17,855 nt of DNA from CAYFMS01 sp964491425 (GTDB lineage: Bacteria; Patescibacteriota; Patescibacteriia; UBA9934), in assembly GCA_964491425.1 (NCBI GenBank), contig CAZBFR010000013.1, positions 1 through 17,855 of the forward strand, given 5' to 3'. Under the pieces are notes generated by a model, which was not told where the DNA came from, made no database searches, and worked only from the letters and a program-made list of their open reading frames with translations. Below, one piece after another: positions 5,185 through 13,877 of this stretch. Within the stretch, counting starts at the first letter, position 1, and the number at the start of each line of letters is the position of its first letter. Position numbers and translations under genes: made by a program.

Positions 5185-6144
5185 ATGGAAGAACTTGAAT
5201 GGAACGAACAAGTAAAACGTTTTTCTCCCGCCTTTGGTGGATTTTTGCAATCCTATGCTTGGGGGGCGTTTCAAGAATCGCTTGGACGAACGGTGATTCG
5301 AATTTTTAAAGAGAGCGAAAAGGGAACACTTGTTGCACAGGCGGTTGCGATGCCACTACCTTTTGGGAAGCGTTACTTTTTCATTCCAAAAGGACCTTTG
5401 GGGGATATGGAAGAATCCGAAATGCTTAAGGTGCTTAAGGAAGAACTTGGAAGCGCGATGTTTTACCGAATTGAGCCGTCAAAGCCCGTTCGACTTCCAA
5501 AAATTGCCGATGTCCACCCGAACACAACCTCGATTATTGATTTAACAAAGGGAAGGGAGGAGTACCTCGCGGGAATGAAGAAACGGACGCGCTACAATAT
5601 TACGCTTGCACAGAAAAAAGGAGTCGAGTCGCGATTTGTCGGACTCGATCATCTCGAGGATTTTTTTCGCTTACTTGCGCAAACAACAACACGAAATAAT
5701 ATTCGGTCAAATACTCGAGATTACTACAAATCAATGCTCGAGCGGTTCCAGGGCGGGGGAGTAACAACACAACTTGCAATGGCCTTCTACGAGGGTCACC
5801 CGATTGCCGGCAATATTGTTGTAGATTTTCAGGGGGAGCGAACCTATCTCCACGGTGCAACGAGCAATCTCCACCGTAATGTCATGGCCCAATATCACCT
5901 TCACGACTTTTTAATCGAGGACGCAATGACCGCGGGTATGCATAGCTTCGATTTCTGGGGAGTTGCGCCTCTAGGATCTGACGAATCACACCCATGGGCC
6001 GGAATTAGTCGCTATAAACTTGGTTACGGAGGGGCGATTATTGAAGCAAACGGAACGGTTGACGTTCAAATAGAGCATTTTACGTACGCGGTCTACCAAT
6101 TTTTACGCACTGCGCGTCGTACGCTTAACGGCTCGCGCCATTAG
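5185..6144 (+). CDS. FemAB-family peptidoglycan bridge aminoacyltransferase
   Basis: FemA/FemB/FemX enzymes add amino acids from aminoacyl-tRNA to the peptidoglycan stem peptide. Family features in this 319-aa protein are SYAWGAFQESLG (23-34), the KKRTRYNITLAQKKGV segment (132-147) typical of the substrate-binding part, YLHGATS (221-227), and the C-terminal FDFWGV with WAGISRYKLGYGG (255-283). The two GNAT-like halves are present without the long coiled-coil insertion of staphylococcal FemA, so it resembles FemX-type members. The ATG at 5185 was chosen over 5080 because it follows the ruvA stop after a single base (TAG-T-ATG) and the homologous region begins here. Translation is therefore probably coupled to ruvA. 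The gene ends tail-to-tail with the minus-strand gene, their stop codons sharing bases. The amino acid transferred cannot be told. Confidence 0.9.
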   Translation: MEELEWNEQVKRFSPAFGGFLQSYAWGAFQESLGRTVIRIFKESEKGTLVAQAVAMPLPFGKRYFFIPKGPLGDMEESEMLKVLKEELGSAMFYRIEPSKPVRLPKIADVHPNTTSIIDLTKGREEYLAGMKKRTRYNITLAQKKGVESRFVGLDHLEDFFRLLAQTTTRNNIRSNTRDYYKSMLERFQGGGVTTQLAMAFYEGHPIAGNIVVDFQGERTYLHGATSNLHRNVMAQYHLHDFLIEDAMTAGMHSFDFWGVAPLGSDESHPWAGISRYKLGYGGAIIEANGTVDVQIEHFTYAVYQFLRTARRTLNGSRH

Positions 6145-7967
6145 TTACCAACAACGGCGCCCCTATCTTCCGCGAACGGATCGAATTCGAGATCGGTTGT
6201 AAGACTGTCTGTTGTTGACTGTAAATCGAGATTGATTTCGGCGTCTGTGGCGTGGAGTGTTGAGCCGGAGAGGAGTTTAATAAATTTTCCCGTATCTCCC
6301 GACGTTGGAGTAATAGATACTTCGAAAGCCGTTCCAATGGCCGGAATATTTTTTGGAAGTTCCGCGAGGCTCCAACGGACCGTGCGTGTCGCCTCGTTAA
6401 ACGAAAACTCTCCGAGATCCGAACTAATTGGCCCAACAAAGACGACGTCGGGTGGGAGAATCGCTTCAACGTCGATCGAACGAAGGTCGTGCAATGAATT
6501 TTTTAAAATCCATTCTATTCGGTATTTTGTCGTCTCACCAATCGTTGGGGGGAGAGGTCCCGCTCCGAGGGGGTTTCCGGAAGCGTCGTAATAGCGAGCG
6601 AGCGAAGTAAACGAAAGGTTTGTTGCGATCGCGATAGCAAGAGGTGAGGACTGATAGCTCGCGTTTCCCGTCGTTGCGGTTCCAACTAAGGTAAAGCGAT
6701 CGGCATCGGTTCCCGCGATTTCGCTTTTAATCGGGAAGATAAGGTTAAGCGTCTTTCGCGTTCCCGGTTCGATTGTTCCGATCACTGCTCTAGAAAAGAC
6801 GATACCGGCGCTTGTAACTCGGCCCCCGTCGAGCGTCGCGCTACTCCAACTAATCGGCACAGGCTTTCCGCTTTGGAAATCAAGAAGAAGTTCCGCGTCC
6901 GAAATTGCCGTCCCACTCGTATTTTCGAGCGCCACAGAGACCCGCATCGTACTTCCCGCGCGCGTTGACGTCTCGTCACTTGCACCGTTAACAACAAGAG
7001 TGAGCTTAAGCGCACTCTTAAGAACATCGGTCATAACCTCCTCCGTTTTTCCACTAAAACGATTCCCGTTTGCGGAAAGATAAGGCGTTACCTTAAAGTA
7101 CTCGAATCCTTCGATATCGGAAGCGAAACCTCCGGTCATTTCCGCGGTATGTTCAGCACCCGGAGGGAGACTTTCGATAGGGTATTCGGCGACACTTCCC
7201 GGTTCGATCTTTGGGTTCGTCTCCGTTAAATAAAAGCCCGTAGGAAGGGTAAGGACTTGAACAATCCCTGTAAGTGTTTCGGTTTCAGACGTGTTTTTTG
7301 TAACAACCTTGTAGGTTATTGTATCTCCCGCACGCGCTTCTTCGGGACCTGTTACGGTTGTTGTAAGAAGGGTTTGCTCCGTTTTGATAATTTTCTTCGC
7401 AATTGTTTGGAACTCGGAGTTAAAATTCGCTGGGCGGTAACTCGCAAACGCTTGAATCGGCATTTCGGAATCTAAATTTGCTGTCCAAGTTCCGTTAAGC
7501 GTAATCACACCGTCTGAATAGGCACCGATTGATCCGATAGGGTAGAGCCACTCCGATCGATCCGTTGGTTCGGGAAGCGAATTAACAACGACGAAGCCTT
7601 TTGGGAGATTGAGGTCGATTTCAAGATTAGCGATCGGGGTATTTTTCGGATTTTGATAACGCACCTCAAGGGCAAGCGGAGCTCCGGAAACGGCGGTCTC
7701 CGGACCGTCAATCGTGAGAATAAATGGATCGAGATGCTTTGGATCCGTAAACCGCTTATAAAGAACGAGCGCGAGAATAACGAGCCCGGCCGCAACAATG
7801 AGCGAAACAATGATCCAAAGAAGAACCCTCGTTAGGCGATTTTTTGGAGCCTGAACGATTGTTGAGACCGAGTCGTCCTTGTGTTTTTCATGGCCATAAA
7901 TAGCCTCAAGACCCTCTTTCATTAACTCTTCTTCGGATTTGTGGTGGTGCCCGTGTTTTTCCTTCAT
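6141..7967 (-). CDS. Membrane-anchored surface protein with repeated beta-sandwich-like domains
   Basis: The 608-aa protein has a short cytoplasmic N-terminus containing a histidine cluster (HGHHHK, 5-10), one membrane segment at about 47-70 (RVLLWIIVSLIVAAGLVILALVLY), and a long outside part. The latter contains at least four related units of roughly 110-130 residues. Each has an A-G/S-x-x-(L/I)-x-(Y/V)-x-(V/I)-x-x-x-N pattern followed by a strand pair and an LP-x-GF type turn, for example SGAPLALEVRYQNP, RAGDTITYKVVTKNTS and TRAGSTMRVSVALENTS. This resembles the DUF11/CARDB-type domains of bacterial surface proteins. A role in adhesion or in supporting an envelope layer is inference. It starts one base after the DUF4012 gene stop (TAG-T-ATG), so the two are probably co-translated. 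Its TAA overlaps the femAB stop on the other strand. Confidence 0.75.
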   Translation of the reverse strand: MKEKHGHHHKSEEELMKEGLEAIYGHEKHKDDSVSTIVQAPKNRLTRVLLWIIVSLIVAAGLVILALVLYKRFTDPKHLDPFILTIDGPETAVSGAPLALEVRYQNPKNTPIANLEIDLNLPKGFVVVNSLPEPTDRSEWLYPIGSIGAYSDGVITLNGTWTANLDSEMPIQAFASYRPANFNSEFQTIAKKIIKTEQTLLTTTVTGPEEARAGDTITYKVVTKNTSETETLTGIVQVLTLPTGFYLTETNPKIEPGSVAEYPIESLPPGAEHTAEMTGGFASDIEGFEYFKVTPYLSANGNRFSGKTEEVMTDVLKSALKLTLVVNGASDETSTRAGSTMRVSVALENTSGTAISDAELLLDFQSGKPVPISWSSATLDGGRVTSAGIVFSRAVIGTIEPGTRKTLNLIFPIKSEIAGTDADRFTLVGTATTGNASYQSSPLAIAIATNLSFTSLARYYDASGNPLGAGPLPPTIGETTKYRIEWILKNSLHDLRSIDVEAILPPDVVFVGPISSDLGEFSFNEATRTVRWSLAELPKNIPAIGTAFEVSITPTSGDTGKFIKLLSGSTLHATDAEINLDLQSTTDSLTTDLEFDPFAEDRGAVVGN

Positions 7968-7968
7968 A

Positions 7969-10488
7969 CTAGGTTGGATCTATTTCGACGAGGTAGCGAA
8001 GGAATTGATCAGTTTCATTTGTCACGGTTGTGAGCGGATCGTGCGTAGACCAAGTCATCACTCCGCGCTTTGGAAGGGAGAGGTCAACAGTCGTTTCTCG
8101 GTTTCGTACGCCGGATTGCTTTTGGATAAAGAGTGTATAGGTTTCGAGATCTTTAAGTCCGATTTTTGCCTTTGCGACGTCAAGAAGCGTTGATTCCTTC
8201 GCGAGTTCCTCGAATCTAAACGGAAGTTCGTAGGTAAAGGTAACGGTTTCCGTTTCCCCGCGAGCAGTTTGCATCCAGTTTCCAAATACCGTGTAGCCAT
8301 TTTCATCCCAAATATCCGTTTTTGATAGAGGGTCGCGGCGAGCGTTCGTTACCGAGAGTTGGAAGTCCTCGTCCTCCTTTAGCGGGATAGTGCTCTCTTT
8401 GAAGAGATCGTCCGGAGGAATTTCAAATCCATCGGCGGAGAGAAGTGTTGCGCCTTTTGGAACGTATAGTCGAAGGTAGTCGACGTTATTTACGTTCGCG
8501 AACAAATCGGAGGCGAGTCCTCGGTGCTTCTTTTCGATTGTAACCGTGTTTACGATTCGTCCGTCGTCCTCGATTTTTACGGCGACGTGTACGTCTTGGT
8601 CGATTACCATATCGGTCTTTCCTCCTCCGAGGTTGGTATTCACAACCATCAAGTAATCACCTGTTGTTTTCTTTTGGGATCCGCTCCAAGCGAGGCGTTC
8701 GACCTCTGATTGTAGGGAATTATTTTCAAAGAAGAGTTGTGCCTCGCGCTCAAAGAGTGAGGTTCCGAGAAGGTCGGCGATTTTAAGCATTTGCTCCATA
8801 TCGGCCGTTTGGATTCTCGCAAGAAGAATTGGAGCAAGGTCACCGATAAATTGTTTTGGTGCTTCCTCTTCTCGCGTTGGATCATTTTTTGGGAGAGATT
8901 CGTGATCGATTTCGACAATTTTTTGCGTTTCAAAGAGGAAATTTTCCGCGTCGATTGTACGACCGTATTCCGGCATCTCGACCGGCCCGAGAATCTCGAG
9001 GAGTTTTGGCATCATTGTCGCGTTAATCGCAATCACCCCGTCAACCGTTGGTCCGCCGGACTTTTCGTAAAACCAAAGAATCTTTTTTGCAGAAGTTGGG
9101 AAGTCTGGAGAGTAGTTCGCGTCTTGGAACTCGAAGCGTTCGGAAAGAAGGGAGAGCGGTTTTGGCGAGGCGACAAATTCCGTAAGTTGACCTTCGAGAT
9201 CATAAGTTCCGCCTTCAGGGATTCGTACGGACTCGATTTTTCCCTTGTAAATATCAATCTCCGCGAAACTGCCCATGAATCCACCGGTTGGACGAAGTTC
9301 TGTATTGTTTTGGAAGACGAGAAGATAGCGCATTTTACGCTCACTTCCAAGAATAGTTGCAAGCATCGTCGTCATTTCGCGCGTTTCACGCATGCTCTTT
9401 AGAAGTCGTGGAGCCATCTCCTTGAGTTCGGCGACTTTTTCTTGATGTTCTAGCGGGAAGGCCTCGACGCTTACGCGGTCAAGCGCCTTAACCGCATCCG
9501 CCATAAGAGGCTCGGTTTCGGCGAGCGTATCTCCAAGGACGGTAATTTTTGTCGTAAGGTCGACGCTGTCCGCGCCGATCGTTTCCGCGCTTTCACTAAG
9601 AAGTTCTCCGGAGCGTGCAAACGCTTCTCCGGCAACGAGGAGTTGCTCAACGCTTGTGACCGCTTTGTCCGTTTGCGGAATAAGCGAAAGAGCGGTTGTG
9701 ATCGCGAGGTTCATATCCGCGAGTTCCGCTTGGGCGTTCGCGAAATCTTCGCGCGCGGAAGAAAACTCCGAGGAAGCATTAAGAAACGCCTCCGATTCGA
9801 GCGACCCTGACGCGTTCAACATGTGCTCGAGAGCCGATTCGCTCGAGGTCATGATCTCGTCTTTGCGAGATTCGAGTCCGCGAACGCTTTGCATAGCGTG
9901 GAGCGGGAGGGAGACGACAAAGGAGAGAAGAAGGAAGCCGGCGACGGCACGAATTCGCGGGGGAACGGAAAAACGAACCGTAAGAAGTCGTACCGGCTTT
10001 TTAATCTTGTGAGTGACCACTTGTTCAGGAGTTGTTTCCGGAAGAAAAGGGTCAATCGAGGTATGGAGAATTGGGGCTTCTGTCGCGAGGTTGATCGCGA
10101 GGCTTGGAGCTCCTTCGCGGGCGCTCGGCGTAGGTCGCGTCGCGAGTCCCCGTTCATCATCGGCAAATTGATCGGCGATATCGGAGAAATCGACGAGGAG
10201 CGCTTCCTCGTCCTCGCTTTCGTGTACGTCTAGAAGATCGGTGCCGTCTTCGAGAAGGCGCTTTGCGAGGGCGTCCATACTAGCCCGCTTACGCGTAAGC
10301 GCGTCATCGTTTTTTCCAAGATGAATAATATAGGGCGAGAGGGGAGCGTCACCTGTTTTTATCGCAAGGGTCGTCGGTTTACGTTCCTTCGCCGTTTGTT
10401 GAAGTGCAAGAGGAACCGCTGTATCAAAAACCAGCGCGGAGACTTCCGAGCTGAATGGTTTTTTAATGTTAAGCGGTTTTTTTGGCAT
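7969..10488 (-). CDS. DUF4012 membrane protein
   Basis: This large protein of 839 aa has a cytoplasmic, acidic and poorly structured N-terminus of about 175 residues. One membrane segment at 180-198 (AVAGFLLLSFVVSLPLHAM) follows, then a long helical region (205-375), then the DUF4012 domain. The domain signature is RYLLVFQNNTELRPTGGF at 387-404, followed by GSFAEIDI. DUF4012 proteins are common in Candidate Phyla Radiation bacteria and in some actinobacteria and usually lie in surface polysaccharide loci. The fold is thought to be related to LytR-CpsA-Psr-type phosphotransferases, which would suggest attachment of glycan to the wall, but this is inference. The gene starts 3 bases after the stop of the upstream glycosyltransferase and is followed after one base by the surface protein gene. 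Confidence 0.9.
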   Translation of the reverse strand: MPKKPLNIKKPFSSEVSALVFDTAVPLALQQTAKERKPTTLAIKTGDAPLSPYIIHLGKNDDALTRKRASMDALAKRLLEDGTDLLDVHESEDEEALLVDFSDIADQFADDERGLATRPTPSAREGAPSLAINLATEAPILHTSIDPFLPETTPEQVVTHKIKKPVRLLTVRFSVPPRIRAVAGFLLLSFVVSLPLHAMQSVRGLESRKDEIMTSSESALEHMLNASGSLESEAFLNASSEFSSAREDFANAQAELADMNLAITTALSLIPQTDKAVTSVEQLLVAGEAFARSGELLSESAETIGADSVDLTTKITVLGDTLAETEPLMADAVKALDRVSVEAFPLEHQEKVAELKEMAPRLLKSMRETREMTTMLATILGSERKMRYLLVFQNNTELRPTGGFMGSFAEIDIYKGKIESVRIPEGGTYDLEGQLTEFVASPKPLSLLSERFEFQDANYSPDFPTSAKKILWFYEKSGGPTVDGVIAINATMMPKLLEILGPVEMPEYGRTIDAENFLFETQKIVEIDHESLPKNDPTREEEAPKQFIGDLAPILLARIQTADMEQMLKIADLLGTSLFEREAQLFFENNSLQSEVERLAWSGSQKKTTGDYLMVVNTNLGGGKTDMVIDQDVHVAVKIEDDGRIVNTVTIEKKHRGLASDLFANVNNVDYLRLYVPKGATLLSADGFEIPPDDLFKESTIPLKEDEDFQLSVTNARRDPLSKTDIWDENGYTVFGNWMQTARGETETVTFTYELPFRFEELAKESTLLDVAKAKIGLKDLETYTLFIQKQSGVRNRETTVDLSLPKRGVMTWSTHDPLTTVTNETDQFLRYLVEIDPT

Positions 10489-10491
10489 GTG

Positions 10492-11625
10492 CTAGAGGCT
10501 CTCTAGGACTTCGTCGTAGACGGCCTTTGTTCGTTTTGCGGTCTCTTTCCAGGAGTAATTCGAGAGAACTTCTGGGGCGAAAGCGAGTCGTGCGCGAATC
10601 GCTTCCGGATTTTTTAGCGCGGTGAGGAGAAGGGCGAGAAGATCGTCGTGATCTTCCGGGTCAAAATAGGACGCGGCTTGTTTGTAAATCGATGGCATTG
10701 GCTCACGATTTGAGGAAAAGACCGGTGTTTTGCGCGCGAGCGCCTCAAGGGGAGGAAGGCCGAAGCCTTCGAGCTTTGAGGGAAAAACGAGCGCGAGCGC
10801 TTGCTCGTAGAGGCTGTGGAGAAGATCGTCGGTTGGGTGATCGACAAATGTAAGTCGATCTTTTGGGATTCCGATTGTCTTAGCGTAGCTCTCGAGTTCT
10901 CTTGAGAAGACATCTCGTTTTCCGGCGATGACGAGCATGACGTGGGGATGCCTTGCGACCGCTAGGCGGAAGACCTCGAGAAGAAAGGCGAGGTTTTTGT
11001 GTGGGTAGGCGTTTCCAACGGCGAGAAAGTAAGGGGCGTAGACGCCGTGACGCGTAAGCGACTCGGATCGCTCGGCGGTGATCGCGCTAAACCCATTTGG
11101 AATCACTGCGATTTTATTCTCCGGAACGCGGAAATAGCGTAGAATCGACTCTTTACTCGCCTCTGAAATCGTAATGATTTTTCGGCTATTGTAGATCGCG
11201 TGCTCAAGCGTAAGGCGAAAGCCGGTAAACTTAAGTGCGTGGTAAAGTCGTCCCCTTGTTGTTGCGTGCGCCGAACTTGGATCTTCAAGGAGAATTAAGT
11301 CATGGATTGTTACAACGAATGGCTGTCGTAGAAGAAGGGGGATATTCCAGTGTGGAGCGTGGAATAGGTTGACGCGCGCTTGCTTTACAAGTCGTGGGAA
11401 GAGAAGTTGTTCCCGGACCCCGTACCAAGGGATGTCGGCAAGGGTTTTTTGGAACCGTGCGGGAAGCGTATTCGTTTCGGTAAATCCGTGTTTTTGTAAA
11501 AAGAGCGTGTAGATTTGTTCATCGTCAATTTCCGCCAACCCCTTGATAAGTTCGGCGACGTACCGACCGATGCCGCCACCGCCCGCGCGCACACCGTAAA
11601 ACCGTGCATCAATCCCTATCTTCAT
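10492..11625 (-). CDS. GT4-family glycosyltransferase
   Basis: The 377-aa protein is a GT-B fold retaining glycosyltransferase. Its N-terminal domain starts MKIGIDARFYG, with a glycine-rich GGGGIGRYVAEL loop (15-26), the FHAPHWNIPLLL (89-99) segment and TIHDL (106-110). The C-terminal nucleotide-sugar domain carries FLAVGNAYPHKNL (200-212) and the E-x7-E signature EGFGLPPLEA (286-295). It would transfer a sugar from a nucleotide donor to a lipid-linked glycan on the cytoplasmic face; donor and acceptor are unknown. The ATG at 11625 lies 6 bases after a TAAAAT -10 box. It heads a three-gene unit with the DUF4012 gene and the surface protein gene, separated from the other glycosyltransferases by a terminator. 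Confidence 0.92.
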   Translation of the reverse strand: MKIGIDARFYGVRAGGGGIGRYVAELIKGLAEIDDEQIYTLFLQKHGFTETNTLPARFQKTLADIPWYGVREQLLFPRLVKQARVNLFHAPHWNIPLLLRQPFVVTIHDLILLEDPSSAHATTRGRLYHALKFTGFRLTLEHAIYNSRKIITISEASKESILRYFRVPENKIAVIPNGFSAITAERSESLTRHGVYAPYFLAVGNAYPHKNLAFLLEVFRLAVARHPHVMLVIAGKRDVFSRELESYAKTIGIPKDRLTFVDHPTDDLLHSLYEQALALVFPSKLEGFGLPPLEALARKTPVFSSNREPMPSIYKQAASYFDPEDHDDLLALLLTALKNPEAIRARLAFAPEVLSNYSWKETAKRTKAVYDEVLESL

Positions 11626-11631
11626 AGGCGC

Positions 11632-11637
11632 ATTTTA
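11632..11637 (-). promoter_or_regulatory. -10 box for the GT4-DUF4012-surface protein unit
   Basis: On the minus strand GGTAAAAT ends 6 bases before the ATG at 11625, directly after the terminator at 11642-11671. The arrangement implies a leaderless or nearly leaderless mRNA and a new transcription unit. No clear -35 box is seen because the position is taken by the terminator hairpin. Confidence 0.55.
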
Positions 11638-11641
11638 CCAT

Positions 11642-11671
11642 AAAAACCCCCGCTCTCACGAGGATTTTTTT
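11642..11671 (-). terminator. Intrinsic terminator after the second GT4 gene
   Basis: On the minus strand a stem (A-run and TCCTCG at 11671-11659, with CGGGGG and T-run at 11652-11642) closes a 6-base loop. It has two G-U pairs that would be C-A mismatches on the plus strand. This supports termination of the unit read from 15272 downwards. Confidence 0.8.
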
Positions 11672-11690
11672 GCCTTGCTGTGCATAATTC

Positions 11691-12788
11691 TTACCGAAAA
11701 AATTGGTCGAGTGTGGCGAGTGTTTCTTTCGCAACGTTTGACCACCGACGAATCTCCGTTTTTACGGTTTGAGTCGGTTTTTTGTTTGGTTGAGTCGCGT
11801 GTCGCAGGGCGCTTTCGAGTGCGTCGACGCGAAACGGGGGGAGGTAGGTGATAAGTGGATGGGAAAGTTCGGGAAGAGCTCCTGCGGTTGTTGTAATAAC
11901 GGGGGTCCCGCAGGCGATTGCTTCAAGGACCGGTAGACCAAAGCCTTCGTAAAAGCTCGGGAAGACAAGGGCAATGGCTCCGCGAAGAAGCGCGGGGCGA
12001 TCTTTTTCGCGTACGTATCCGATATACGTTTCGCTTCCTACGAGCGTTGTCTTCCAACCGCTGCTTCCCGCGAGAACGAGGTGAACGTCTTTGCGAGCGA
12101 TTCGTGTATAGGCCTCGAGAACACTCTCGAGGTTTTTTCTCGGCTCGAGCGTACACAGGGAGAGAAAGTAGGGCTTTTTAATTCCGTAGTTACGAAGGAT
12201 TGCTTCGTCGCCCGCTTCTTTTTTTGGATTAAAGGTATCCGAGACGGCGAGCGGAATATCGATAATCCCCGACGGGTCGATATGATACGCTTCGCTAATA
12301 TGACGTTTCGATGTGTTTGAAACAGTAAGAAGTTTTACCGCTGAAGTAAGAAGTGTCGTTGTGTTCGAAAGGCGCGTTCGAAGGCGCGAAAAAAAAGAAA
12401 AGAAGGACGGGAAATGGAGGAAGGACGTGTCGTGTACCGTTACCACGTACGGTTTTTTTGTATACAAGGTATTGATATTTGGAAGCCAAATCGCTTCTAC
12501 CTGTTGTGGGAGAAATGATTCAAAGGTTTTTAACCGGAAGAAAAAAAGAAGCGAGAGAAGACGGTTTGAAAATGGAATATGATACGACGGAAAGGCGTGT
12601 AATTCTTTCGGGAGAGAAAAGCGACGTCCCGCCGAAACGAGGAGAAAGGACTGGGCGCGACCTTCGTTTCGAATTGCGCGAAGGAGTTCAAACGTATAAT
12701 GGGCGACGCCGGTGTATTCGGTATTTCCAAGATGACGAACGTCTACCGCTACGAGAGAAGTGTTTGGCGGTTTGAGTGCGCTTGCCAT
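11691..12788 (-). CDS. GT4-family glycosyltransferase
   Basis: The 365-aa GT-B protein starts its Rossmann domain at VAVDVRHLGN (13-22), with a TGVAHYTFELL segment (26-36). It then has IWLPNINTLYTKKPYVVTVHDTSF in two pieces around 100-123 and SVSNTSKRH-like LTVSNTSKRH (154-163). The donor domain has FLSLCTLEPRKNLESVL (208-224) and the E-x7-E motif EGFGLPVLEA (281-290), then CGTPVITT (293-300). The only usable start, ATG at 12788, gives a 40-base overlap with the preceding glycosyltransferase gene, and no GTG or TTG lies between it and the conserved region. Overlap and orientation imply co-transcription and coupled translation. Donor sugar and linkage cannot be predicted. Confidence 0.9.
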   Translation of the reverse strand: MASALKPPNTSLVAVDVRHLGNTEYTGVAHYTFELLRAIRNEGRAQSFLLVSAGRRFSLPKELHAFPSYHIPFSNRLLSLLFFFRLKTFESFLPQQVEAIWLPNINTLYTKKPYVVTVHDTSFLHFPSFFSFFSRLRTRLSNTTTLLTSAVKLLTVSNTSKRHISEAYHIDPSGIIDIPLAVSDTFNPKKEAGDEAILRNYGIKKPYFLSLCTLEPRKNLESVLEAYTRIARKDVHLVLAGSSGWKTTLVGSETYIGYVREKDRPALLRGAIALVFPSFYEGFGLPVLEAIACGTPVITTTAGALPELSHPLITYLPPFRVDALESALRHATQPNKKPTQTVKTEIRRWSNVAKETLATLDQFFR

Positions 12789-13861
12789 AAAGTCTCGACG
12801 GTTTCTTGTAGTTTACGTTGAAAGTTTGCAACGGAAAATGTTTCGGCGTGCGCGCGAATTGTTTCCGGGTTAAACGCTTCGAGTTTGAAGTGGTAGACGG
12901 CGTCCGCAATGTCCTCGTGTGTTTGAACGTCAAAGAATGATCCGGTATCCGCCGTAATACTCTCCGTAGCCCCGCCTTTTCTATAAGCGATCACCGGTCG
13001 TCCGGAGGCCATCGCCTCGATCACGGTTATCCCAAAATCCTCTTCTTGCGGGTGAATAAAGGCCTTCGCATTCGCGTAGAGCTCCGCCTTAACCGTATCG
13101 CTTACCGAGCCAACAAATTCGATATTTTCCTTTGCGAGCGCCCGGAGTTCTTTGTAAAGCGGACCGGTTCCGAAGATTTTAAGCGGGAGGCCAAGCTTAT
13201 TAAACGCCTTAATCGTAAGGTCGAAGCGCTTGTAGGAAACGAGGCGCCCTCCGGTAAGGAAATACTCTCCCGGGGTTCCCGTAAGATAAAATTTCTCTGT
13301 TTCAACGGGAGGGTAGAGGACCGTACTGTCTTTTTGGTAGTAGCGGGCGATTCGAGCCTTTACCGTCTTTGAGTTCGCAATAAAATGATCGACACGTTCC
13401 GCGGAGAGTCGGTCGTAGTTACGCAGGTGCGAGAGAAGTACGGGCAAGAATTTTTTTACAAGACGCGGAGCCTTTTGCTCTTCGACGTAGGAGTGCGTAT
13501 CTGTCCAAAGATAGCGGGTTGGAGTATGGCAGTAGGAAATATGAAGGGCATGTTCGGGAACAATAATCCCTTTTGCGAATGCGCTCGAGCTTGAAAGTAC
13601 GACGTCGGCTCCCTCGAGGTTGTGCGACTCGGTAGCGCTCGGCATAAGAGGAAGAAGCCAACGAGCGAATCGATGTGAGAATGATAGTTGCTGAAGAAAT
13701 GAGGTTCTAATATCACGATGACCAAAAACCGGGTCCATGTTTTTCGCGTCGTAAAGAAGCGTATGAATCGGCGCCGTTGGGTAGAGCGCCGCGATCGCCT
13801 CAAGAACTTTTTCGGCGCCTCCGGATTGGATCAAATGGTCGTGAACGAGCGCAACGCGCAT
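12749..13861 (-). CDS. GT4-family glycosyltransferase (WbaZ-like mannosyltransferase group)
   Basis: The 370-aa protein begins MRVALVHDHLIQSGGAEKVLEA, the GGAEK loop being typical of this group. HISYCHTPTRYLW (107-119) is the signature of the WbaZ-type O-antigen mannosyltransferases. The donor-binding domain includes FLTGGRLVSYKRFDL (201-215) and the E-x7-E motif within EEDFGITVIEAMASGRPV (273-290). It would extend an undecaprenyl-linked glycan, with mannose from GDP-mannose as a guess from family resemblance. It starts 16 bases after the sugar transferase stop, with a weak AGGG nine bases before the ATG, and its end overlaps the next glycosyltransferase gene by 40 bases. Confidence 0.92.
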   Translation of the reverse strand: MRVALVHDHLIQSGGAEKVLEAIAALYPTAPIHTLLYDAKNMDPVFGHRDIRTSFLQQLSFSHRFARWLLPLMPSATESHNLEGADVVLSSSSAFAKGIIVPEHALHISYCHTPTRYLWTDTHSYVEEQKAPRLVKKFLPVLLSHLRNYDRLSAERVDHFIANSKTVKARIARYYQKDSTVLYPPVETEKFYLTGTPGEYFLTGGRLVSYKRFDLTIKAFNKLGLPLKIFGTGPLYKELRALAKENIEFVGSVSDTVKAELYANAKAFIHPQEEDFGITVIEAMASGRPVIAYRKGGATESITADTGSFFDVQTHEDIADAVYHFKLEAFNPETIRAHAETFSVANFQRKLQETVETLWQAHSNRQTLLS

Positions 13862-13877
13862 ATAGAATGACCCTAGC

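Noticed and set aside
8791..9402. 203-codon plus-strand frame inside the DUF4012 gene
   Set aside because: It is a shadow of a well-supported gene, without a ribosome-binding site or recognisable product.
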